Both the position numbers and the translations under genes were made by a program. From NCBI GenBank assembly GCA_014695195.1, contig JACJNW010000034.1, forward strand, positions 1-64,000: a stretch of DNA of 64,000 nt, read 5' to 3'. A model generated the notes under the pieces. That model was given only the letters and a program-made list of their open reading frames with translations, did no database searches and was not told where the DNA came from. Source of the DNA: Cyanobacteria bacterium FACHB-DQ100. GTDB lineage: Bacteria; Cyanobacteriota; Cyanobacteriia; Leptolyngbyales; Leptolyngbyaceae. This document shows positions 57,241-64,000 of the stretch, one piece after another (position 1 is the stretch's first letter; every line of letters begins with the position of its first letter).

Positions 57241-57274
57241 GGTGTTCAAGCGCGTCGATCGGAGTTGTTTCATT

Positions 57275-59092
57275 CTATCTCAGCAGTTCGGCGACTTTCT
57301 CCAGTTGAGCGAATGGCGGGAGTTCCGCAGAGATGTTAGGCAGTGTGACGATCGTTTTGTCTACACATGAATCGAGCCGATCAACCGCTCGATTGTGAAC
57401 GATGTAGCGCTGATAGACTTGCAACTGTTCGAGCGATTTGATCAGACGTTCGGTTTCGGCAAGGATGGTCGATCGGTTTTGCATAACGGCGATAAACTCT
57501 GTATGTTCAGGATTTTGCAGTTTTTTGTGGGTTTGCACAACTCGCTGACGCAAAGTTCTCAAACGGCTCATGAGTTCCGTATGTCCAGCAACATCTTGAT
57601 ATTTCAGCCAGAGTTTGAAAATCCAAGCTAACCAGTTTGACAAAACGGAAGGCATTTCGAGGAAGCGCAACAGGTGTCCCGTCGGAGCGGTATCCAGAAT
57701 AATCAGGTCTTGAGCTTGCGAGTCTAAAAGTTCCATCACCTCAATTAGAGAGAGCATTTCTTCGATTCCGGGGAGGGCTTGCGCCATGATTTTGCGCCAT
57801 GCCTCCGGAGTGTAGGCAATTTGCAGAGTTTCGTCTTGAGTTGTGCCGCTCATCATGTCGGCTAACTCCCACAGGTAGGTCGATCGAAACTCGTCGAGCA
57901 TTTCACGCGCATCTATTTCCTGAGCGCTGAGGTTGGATAAGATTTCGGTGGGTTGATGTCTGAGTTGAGTGCCGAAGGCATCGCCTAATGAATGTGCTGG
58001 ATCAATCGAAATCACCCGAATCTTTTTATCGGGATGCTGTTGCGCCAGATTGAGCGCGATCGCGGCTGCAACAGTTGTTTTTCCAACTCCGCCTTTACCG
58101 CCGACTAAAATCAGCTTGCGACCTTCTAGGATGAAATCTGCGAATTTAGTCGAAGGTTCAACGAAGTGAGAAGTTAAAAGTGAACCTGAAAGACCAATTT
58201 GCAAGATTAAGCGATCGATCGCGCTTGCTCCGATCGGTTCTTCGAGCTGTTGTGGAATTGTGATAATAGACCCAGGTTCAAAGCTGTATTGAAACTTCTC
58301 AATCAGCATTTCGCTCTCAGAATTAATTTGATTGAGAAACAGTGCCCCGAATGGAACCTGTAGCGTTTCCAGAGATTTTAGAAAGCGTTCTGATTCACAT
58401 AAACTCAACCATTCTGCGATCGCTACAATAAAGCAAGCAGCGCGCGATCGATCTTGCAGCAATTGCCGTCCGTCTGTTAAGTCACGCTGCATCGATTCGA
58501 GAAAACGATCGACCTCATCGGGAGTGTAGCGTCCGGTAAAGGTTTCGCTGATGGTGCGATGTTTTTGCTGAAAGAGTTCCAATGCAGATAGAAACTCTTG
58601 GAGAAAATCCATGAGATTAAACAGCGCTAAGGTGTGACCGCTCGGAGCCATATCTACCACAATGCGATCGACGATGCGATCGTTCAGAAGTCGCTGAATT
58701 TCGAGAATTCCCATCAGTTCATCGAGTCCCGACCAGCCCAGATCCCACACCGAAGACAAATCTCCTTTCTCCGCAAAGCTGCCCCGCTCGACTAACCGTT
58801 CCAGAATCTCACCATAGTTCGCCTTAAACTCCTTCAGCAGCAGTCCCGCATCTAATGCCCTGACGCTTAAATTGGGCAAATCCTCAACTGTTTGAGCCGT
58901 GTTGCTCACTTCTATTTGCAGCACATCGCCCAGTGAATGCGCTGGATCAGTTGAAAGGAGCAAAATTCGCTCCTTGGGAAACTGTTTTGCCCAGTGTCGT
59001 GCAAATCCACTAGAGAGCGTTGATTTTCCCACGCCTCCCTTCCCGCTAAACATTGCTAAATGTAGAGAATTAAAGGAGTTTAGAGTTTTCAT
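57275..59092 (-). CDS. double ArsA/Get3-like ATPase
   Basis: The 605 residues hold two ArsA/Get3-type P-loop domains. Walker A motifs are [10 protein letters not shown] (16-25) and [10 protein letters not shown] (331-340); each is followed by DPAHSLGD. Get3 hands tail-anchored membrane proteins to the membrane; ArsA drives an arsenite pump. I do not see the ArsA arsenite-binding Cys set, so a chaperone-type role is more likely. The gene is head to head with the Cdc48-like ATPase, 60 bases apart. Confidence 0.85.
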   Translation of the reverse strand: MKTLNSFNSLHLAMFSGKGGVGKSTLSSGFARHWAKQFPKERILLLSTDPAHSLGDVLQIEVSNTAQTVEDLPNLSVRALDAGLLLKEFKANYGEILERLVERGSFAEKGDLSSVWDLGWSGLDELMGILEIQRLLNDRIVDRIVVDMAPSGHTLALFNLMDFLQEFLSALELFQQKHRTISETFTGRYTPDEVDRFLESMQRDLTDGRQLLQDRSRAACFIVAIAEWLSLCESERFLKSLETLQVPFGALFLNQINSESEMLIEKFQYSFEPGSIITIPQQLEEPIGASAIDRLILQIGLSGSLLTSHFVEPSTKFADFILEGRKLILVGGKGGVGKTTVAAAIALNLAQQHPDKKIRVISIDPAHSLGDAFGTQLRHQPTEILSNLSAQEIDAREMLDEFRSTYLWELADMMSGTTQDETLQIAYTPEAWRKIMAQALPGIEEMLSLIEVMELLDSQAQDLIILDTAPTGHLLRFLEMPSVLSNWLAWIFKLWLKYQDVAGHTELMSRLRTLRQRVVQTHKKLQNPEHTEFIAVMQNRSTILAETERLIKSLEQLQVYQRYIVHNRAVDRLDSCVDKTIVTLPNISAELPPFAQLEKVAELLR

Positions 59093-59152
59093 CGTTCAGA
59101 AGGGCGAGTTTGGGCACAATCACTCATAGTCTTCCCCAAAACCCGACCAATT

Positions 59153-60931
59153 ATGAGTGAGCTATTTAAAGGATTTGAGCAACTATTAGAACTTGCCAAA
59201 CTGCTCGAAGAAAAAGCAGAAAAAGGTGAAATCAAAGCCAATGTGCAAGTGAATCGGGCAGCTTTTAGCAGCATTCCTCGCAATACAGGAATTGGCGTGA
59301 GCCGCCCTCAACCCGCTCAGCCTTCTGCTCCAGAGGTGGTGATTACGCCCCCGCCTGCAAATCCTGTGTCGCTACAAAGCATCGGGGGATTGGGTGATGT
59401 CTTGAAAGAGTTGCGGGAATTGGTCGAACTGCCGCTGAAGCGACCAGAAGTTTTAGAAAAATTAGGGCTTGAGCCTCCCCGCGGAGTGCTGCTTACAGGT
59501 TCACCCGGAACCGGAAAAACCTTGACCGCCCGATCGCTCGCTAACGAATTGGGCGTGAACTACATTGCGATCGCCGCTCCCGAAGTCATGGGCAAATATT
59601 ATGGGGAAGCAGAAGCCCGACTTCGCAGCATTTTCGAGAAAGCGGCAGCTTCGGCTCCCTGCATTGTGTTTATCGATGAGATTGACAGCCTTGCGCCCGA
59701 TCGCGCCAAAGTCGAAGGCGAAGTCGAAAAGCGCGTTGTGGCTCAGTTGCTCACCTTAATGGATGGATTCGCGCAAACGAAAGGTGTGATTGTTCTCGCA
59801 GCAACGAATCGACCGGATCATCTCGATCCAGCCCTACGGCGACCGGGACGCTTTGATCGCGAAATCCAATTCCGAGTGCCCGATCGCAGCGGACGCTTAG
59901 AAATTCTCAAGATTCTGACGCGATCGATGCCGCTCAATTCTGTGGATCTTGATGCGATCGCAGATCTCACGGTCGGCATGGTCGGTGCAGATCTCAAAGC
60001 AGTTTGTCAAAAAGCAGCTTATACCGCCTTGCGACGACAAGTACCTTCATTAGAAGCAGTTCCGAATGAATTGATGATCGAACAGACGGATTTTCTGCAG
60101 GCACTCAAAGAAATTAAACCTTCGGTACTGCGATCGGTTGAAGTTGAATCTCCTAACGTTTCTTGGGAGCAGATCGGCGGACTCGAAGACATCAAACGCA
60201 CCTTACAAGAAGCCGTCGAAGGTGCAATGCTCTATCCTGAACTGTACCAGCGCACTGGAGCGAAAGCACCTCGCGGCATCTTACTGTGGGGACTGCCCGG
60301 AACAGGTAAAACTTTGTTAGCCAAAGCCGTTGCTTCTCAAGCCAGAGCAAACTTTATTACGGTGAATGGTGCAGAGTTGATGAGCCGCTGGGTCGGAGCC
60401 GCAGAACAAGAAGTTCGCGATTTATTCAACAAAGCGCGTCAAGCTTCGCCCTGTGTGGTGTTCATTGATGAAATTGATACGTTAGCCCCTATGCGCGGTA
60501 AGTTTAGCGGCGATTCGGGGGTGAGCGATCGCGTCGTCGGTCAACTCCTGACTGAACTCGATGGTCTACAAGACTGTGGCACAGTGCTATTGATCGGAGC
60601 AACGAATCGCCCTGATGAACTCGATCCAGCTTTACTTCGGGCTGGACGGTTAGATTTACAAATTCAAGTCTCTCTACCGGATCAATCCAGTCGTTTGGAA
60701 ATTCTCCGAGTGCATAATGCCGATCGACCTTTAGCCGAGGTTGATCTAGACGTGATCGCCCATTCAACCGAAGGCTGGAACGGTGCAGACTTGGCGCTTT
60801 TGAGTAATCAAGCCGCGCTGCAAGCTGTTCGACGCTATCGCGCTTTAGGCATGAGCGAACCGACTGACTTACAGATTACCGGAGAAGACTTCGCGATCGC
60901 CTATCAAGCCTTACTCAGTCAGCGACGTTAG
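59153..60931 (+). CDS. Cdc48/p97-like double AAA ATPase
   Basis: The 592 residues hold two AAA modules: D1 with GSPGTGKT (116-123), FIDEID and RRPGRFDRE; D2 with GLPGTGKT near residue 380, FIDEID and LRAGRLDL. The usual Cdc48 N-domain is missing. In its place is an amphipathic helix (LFKGFEQLLELAKLLEEKAE) and a Pro-rich linker. Such enzymes unfold or extract proteins. The amphipathic start is unusual and may tether the enzyme or bind a partner. Confidence 0.88.
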   Translation: MSELFKGFEQLLELAKLLEEKAEKGEIKANVQVNRAAFSSIPRNTGIGVSRPQPAQPSAPEVVITPPPANPVSLQSIGGLGDVLKELRELVELPLKRPEVLEKLGLEPPRGVLLTGSPGTGKTLTARSLANELGVNYIAIAAPEVMGKYYGEAEARLRSIFEKAAASAPCIVFIDEIDSLAPDRAKVEGEVEKRVVAQLLTLMDGFAQTKGVIVLAATNRPDHLDPALRRPGRFDREIQFRVPDRSGRLEILKILTRSMPLNSVDLDAIADLTVGMVGADLKAVCQKAAYTALRRQVPSLEAVPNELMIEQTDFLQALKEIKPSVLRSVEVESPNVSWEQIGGLEDIKRTLQEAVEGAMLYPELYQRTGAKAPRGILLWGLPGTGKTLLAKAVASQARANFITVNGAELMSRWVGAAEQEVRDLFNKARQASPCVVFIDEIDTLAPMRGKFSGDSGVSDRVVGQLLTELDGLQDCGTVLLIGATNRPDELDPALLRAGRLDLQIQVSLPDQSSRLEILRVHNADRPLAEVDLDVIAHSTEGWNGADLALLSNQAALQAVRRYRALGMSEPTDLQITGEDFAIAYQALLSQRR

Positions 60932-61034
60932 CGGAGTCTGTCTTCTGGTTTACCAAGTTATCTCGATCGGAAGAATCTTACAAAGGTCGATCGAGCTATC
61001 GTCTAAACCAGAAATGAATTCAGAGTAAACACCT

Positions 61035-61349
61035 ATGACAAATAATCCAGACTTATCCTCCCCTGAAACCGCTCAACCTGGAAGAGGTGCAGCAGGAAAC
61101 GATCATTGGGCTGTTCAAACCGCACAGCCGACTGATGTCAATGCTCCGGATGAACGCATTCCCTCTGGGGTCAATGTTGAAAAGAACATTCATCAGCTTG
61201 AAGAAGCAGTCGAAGCAGAATCTGACACAGATCTAAAGACAACCGATGGCTATGTAATCACTGAGTCTGGTCAGATCAACAATTTTGCAGTTGAACCCCC
61301 GATGTACTACGAAGATAACAACGGTAATCGCGTCGATTTACCAAGCTAG
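61035..61349 (+). CDS. small acidic hypothetical protein
   Basis: This 104-residue protein is acidic and polar, with TTDGYVITESGQINNFAVEP and PMYYEDNNGNRVDLPS at the end. No signal peptide or membrane helix. No family recognised. It follows the Cdc48-like gene by about 100 bases. Confidence 0.6.
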   Translation: MTNNPDLSSPETAQPGRGAAGNDHWAVQTAQPTDVNAPDERIPSGVNVEKNIHQLEEAVEAESDTDLKTTDGYVITESGQINNFAVEPPMYYEDNNGNRVDLPS

Positions 61350-61706
61350 TTGCTTCGTTTGAAGTGCAGTAACCAGAAGTGCAATAACTAATCGGCGGTG
61401 AGAGGCAGAATGAATCCAAGCCTTCGCCGCTTTCGGTTGGTCAATTTTCTACAGGCTGCAGTGTTGTAGAGCTAATTTGGCATCAATGTTAATACTCTAG
61501 GTTTATTCCTTAGAGCGACGAGTATCAATTAATGTCCAGTGTTGCTGAATTTAGAGCCTGCTTAAAATTACTGACTGTCTTCATAGAAACACAAGCAATT
61601 TAATATTTTTGCTGAAGCATTGTTTCTCTCCAGACTAGATGCGACACGACGGCTACCGCTGTTTGGGTTTGTCATTCTCAACGTTAAAAATTCCCCTAAT
61701 CTTCGT
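61350..61706. other. gene-free stretch before the epimerase
   Basis: No gene recognised. An upstream extension of the epimerase frame covers 61620-61706 but lacks the family's sequence. No clear terminator or operator was found. Confidence 0.4.
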
Positions 61707-62636
61707 ATGTATTCTCCTCAATCGTTTGATGGGCAAAAAGTTTTAGTAACTGGCGCAACGGGTTTCATAGGCTCTCATCTTTGCCAGCGCTTGATTCACT
61801 GTGATGCCACTGTATATGGCGTGTCTCGCTATAAGCAATTCTCTGAAGATGGTTCGATTCAATGGTTACAGGCAGATGTCAGAAACTTTGATGAAATGCA
61901 GCAGATTTTTACGAGCATTAAGCCCGATATTGTCTTTCACTTAGCGAGCTATGTTTCGGGTTCACGCAGTATCGATGCTGTGCGATCGACTCTCGAAAAC
62001 AATCTCCTCAGCACCGTGAATCTATTAACCCTAATGGCGGAAGCCGGCGGACGCAGAATCATTTTGGCAGGGTCACTGGAAGAACCAGATGTAGGCGATG
62101 CTCCGATTCCTTCATCACCCTATGCCGCAGCGAAATGGTCGAGTAGCGCTTATGCGCAAATGTTCTATCAGCTTTACCAAGTGCCGATCGTCAATGCGCG
62201 AATTTTCATGGTGTACGGCCCTGCTCAAAAAGACATCAAAAAGTTAATTCCCTATGTGACGCTTTCGATGCTGGAAGGAAAAGCACCCGAACTCAGCAGC
62301 GGTCAGCGACAAATCGACTGGATTTATGTCGAGGATCTCGTCGATGGCTTGATTGCAACCGCCCAAGCGCCCGGTGTCGAAGGCTGTACATTCGAGCTAG
62401 GGTCAAGCACCTTAACCCCAATTTCAACCCTTGTCGAGCAGATTAATCAATTAATTAATCCCAGCATTCGACCTCAATTTGGAGCATTACCCGATCGACC
62501 GATGGAACAAGTCCGGGCAGCAAAGATTGCACAATCAATATCAAAGCTAGGCTGGAAGCCAAAAACCTCTCTACAGCAAGGTTTGAGAAGAACTGTCGAA
62601 TGGTATACCGCCCATCGGGATCTATACGTCCTCTAA
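61707..62636 (+). CDS. NAD(P)-dependent epimerase/dehydratase
   Basis: This 309-residue extended SDR protein has GATGFIGSHL for NAD(P) binding, HLASYVSGSRS in the middle and YAAAK as the catalytic Tyr-Lys pair; the usual Ser may be in LAGSLEE. Substrates of such enzymes are mostly nucleotide sugars; the acceptor is unknown. I start at the ATG before the Rossmann motif. A HEAT-repeat gene follows. Confidence 0.85.
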   Translation: MYSPQSFDGQKVLVTGATGFIGSHLCQRLIHCDATVYGVSRYKQFSEDGSIQWLQADVRNFDEMQQIFTSIKPDIVFHLASYVSGSRSIDAVRSTLENNLLSTVNLLTLMAEAGGRRIILAGSLEEPDVGDAPIPSSPYAAAKWSSSAYAQMFYQLYQVPIVNARIFMVYGPAQKDIKKLIPYVTLSMLEGKAPELSSGQRQIDWIYVEDLVDGLIATAQAPGVEGCTFELGSSTLTPISTLVEQINQLINPSIRPQFGALPDRPMEQVRAAKIAQSISKLGWKPKTSLQQGLRRTVEWYTAHRDLYVL

Positions 62637-62687
62637 TCGTGTAATTCTGCCACAATGAGATCAGCACCTTGAAGATTTGTGAAAATT

Positions 62688-63362
62688 ATGAGTTTCAGCC
62701 TACAGCAGATTTCCCAACACCTCGAAAGCACCTCCAGTCGCGATCGCATGATTGCTTTAGCGAACCTGCGAGAAGTCCCTGCAGAAGATGCCGTACCGCT
62801 GATCAAAAAGGTGCTGAACGACGAGAGTTTACAAATTCGATCGATGGCAGTCTTTGCGCTGGGAATTAAGCAAACTGACGAATGCTTTCCAATCTTGCTT
62901 AATATTCTTGAAACCGAGAAAGATTATGGCATTCGCGCAGACGCCGCAGGTGCTTTAGGATATCTCGAAGATATCAGAGCCTTCGAGCCGTTAGTGCGTG
63001 CCTTTTATGAGGATACAGATTGGCTGGTGCGCTTTAGTGCGGCGGTGGCGCTGGGAAACCTGAAAGATTCACGAGCGCGGGAAGTGCTCTTGCAGGCATT
63101 AGACAGCGAAGAAGTAGTGGTACAACAAGCTGCGATCGCGGCGTTGGGAGAAATTAAAGCCGTCGATACCGTCGATGCGATCCTGCGATTCGCCCAGTCC
63201 GAAGATTGGCTTGTGCGGCAGCGGCTTGCAGAAGCATTAGGCAACCTGCCGAGCGAAAAGAGCCATTCTGCTCTGCGCTATTTGGAGAAAGACAATAATT
63301 CCAACGTGGCAGAATCGGCGCGGCTTGCCTTAAAGCGGTTGAGCGAGTCTGAAGCGGTTTAA
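62688..63362 (+). CDS. HEAT-repeat (PBS-lyase-like) protein
   Basis: This 224-residue protein is built of about six HEAT repeats (DDESLQIRSMAVFALG-type, YGIRADAAGALGYL, WLVRFSAAVALGNL, VVQQAAIAALGEI, WLVRQRLAEALGNL). In cyanobacteria such proteins include phycobilin lyases (CpcE/F) and NblB-like factors, but no specific one can be named. The ATG at 62688 is preferred over a GTG three codons earlier. Confidence 0.8.
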   Translation: MSFSLQQISQHLESTSSRDRMIALANLREVPAEDAVPLIKKVLNDESLQIRSMAVFALGIKQTDECFPILLNILETEKDYGIRADAAGALGYLEDIRAFEPLVRAFYEDTDWLVRFSAAVALGNLKDSRAREVLLQALDSEEVVVQQAAIAALGEIKAVDTVDAILRFAQSEDWLVRQRLAEALGNLPSEKSHSALRYLEKDNNSNVAESARLALKRLSESEAV

Positions 63363-63487
63363 CCGGATCAGGCAGGGGCTAGGGAGAAAAGATTGACAAG
63401 CTTCCCTTCAATTGTGTAAGTTGCATGACTTAGGGATGCCAGTCCGATCGAGTACATCTAATAACTGACCCTAACCCCATCTTCATC

Positions 63488-64000
63488 ATGAAATTGTCGC
63501 TTTGGACACGCCTTTCGAGCTTTTCTAAACGAATTGCTCCTCGATCGCACTGGAAACGATTCGCGCTTTTTGGTTTGTCCCTCGCTGCAACCGTGACGAT
63601 TGGGGCTTGCGCTGGAATGATTCCGACTCAAATGGCAACGATCGCGCCGCCAACCTTGATGGAGGTGATTGAAAAGCCACCAACGCTGAAATCGAGCCTT
63701 AACGTTGCGATCGCTCCAATTTGTACGCAAGGGGCGCAGATTGGCTATCAAGCTTCGACTTCGATTCCTCAAGATTTCAAGCCTGTCACGTTTAACGCTG
63801 AATCGAAGCAGTTCGCTGAAGCCTGGAAAGCCGAGTTTGCAGAAGCACCCTTTCCGCAAATTAATGTGCGGGCGCGATTGGCAAAGGTGCCGATCATGAT
63901 GTATCACGACATTGTGGCACAGAAAGAAGTGTTCTTTGATGTCACGCCCGAAGAGTTTGAGGCGCACTTAAAGCTGGTCCAGAAAAATAATCTCACTCCG
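63488..64000 (+). CDS. polysaccharide deacetylase family protein (truncated by window end)
   Basis: The 171 visible codons begin with a lipoprotein-like signal (FGLSLAATVTIGAC) and a spacer. VPIMMYHDIVAQKEVFFDVTPEEF follows, which opens a NodB-type deacetylase domain (YHDI is the first motif). The catalytic domain lies beyond the end of the window. It probably acts outside the cytoplasm on a polysaccharide. Confidence 0.8.
   Translation, partial: MKLSLWTRLSSFSKRIAPRSHWKRFALFGLSLAATVTIGACAGMIPTQMATIAPPTLMEVIEKPPTLKSSLNVAIAPICTQGAQIGYQASTSIPQDFKPVTFNAESKQFAEAWKAEFAEAPFPQINVRARLAKVPIMMYHDIVAQKEVFFDVTPEEFEAHLKLVQKNNLTP

Noticed and set aside
63458-63967. 169-codon open frame antisense to the deacetylase
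   Set aside because: The plus strand has a signal peptide and the YHDI motif; the minus frame has no family features.

Overview
The window is chromosomal DNA from a cyanobacterium. It carries cytochrome b6 and subunit IV (petB, petD), a high-light-inducible protein, the catalytic chain of ferredoxin-thioredoxin reductase, carboxyl-terminal processing protease CtpA, SufR with the suf operon, a Tic22-like protein and 4-hydroxyphenylpyruvate dioxygenase. The HIP1 octamer GCGATCGC is scattered through genes and terminators. The mix resembles a Leptolyngbya-like lineage, but that placement is inference. I saw no rRNA, tRNA, CRISPR array, prophage or complete insertion sequence.

Layout. 0.3-7.1 kb: a Ca2+/H+ antiporter, small hypotheticals, a Tic22-like protein, prmC, a DUF427 protein, an APC permease behind a perfect palindrome, and queD-queE. 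7.2-14.4 kb: a small DNA-binding-like protein, hli, a repeat-rich M23 peptidase, a stand-alone receiver, a HAD phosphatase carrying an inserted repeat, rpsA, a zinc-ribbon protein and a ChaB-domain protein. 14.4-18.5 kb: RNase HI with an extra C-terminal domain, a GntR regulator, two ABC-2 permeases and a class I amidotransferase. 18.4-24.8 kb: sufR divergent from ftrC-sufB-sufC-sufD-sufS, with three CAAC-N6-GTTG boxes between them. 24.8-29.4 kb: a Uma2 protein, a small secreted protein, two decayed GroEL tails, xisI-xisH, and groES-groEL under a perfect CIRCE operator. 29.4-39.5 kb: GNAT, a PRK-like kinase, a ComB-family phosphatase, a sugar nucleotidyltransferase, a TPR protein, hppD, an ArsM-like methyltransferase and an ABC permease. 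39.6-47.8 kb: a Uma2 pseudogene, petB-petD divergent from ctpA, an HD phosphohydrolase, a DUF1802 protein, a 2OG-Fe(II) oxygenase and proA. 48-57.3 kb: an EEP-family enzyme, a cardiolipin-synthase-like PLD protein, a U32 protein with an inserted repeat, an isochorismatase-family hydrolase, phoU, a fused double PTPS protein and another Uma2. 57.3-64 kb: a double ArsA/Get3-like ATPase divergent from a Cdc48-like double AAA ATPase, an epimerase, a HEAT-repeat protein and a truncated polysaccharide deacetylase.

The most interesting structure is at 26.0-27.1 kb. xisH-xisI sits between the 3' end of an intact groEL and a decayed copy of a GroEL C-terminus with its flank, which is partly duplicated again 169 bp away. 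This looks like the scar of an insertion at a groEL 3' end. Other points are the three SufR boxes that place ftrC at the head of the suf operon, the head-to-head ArsA-like/Cdc48-like pair, palindromic repeats read through in frame inside two enzymes, and six convergent gene pairs whose coding regions overlap at the stops.

Starts were chosen from start codons, Shine-Dalgarno-like sequences and remembered family lengths. Functions rest on motif recognition only, with no database search.
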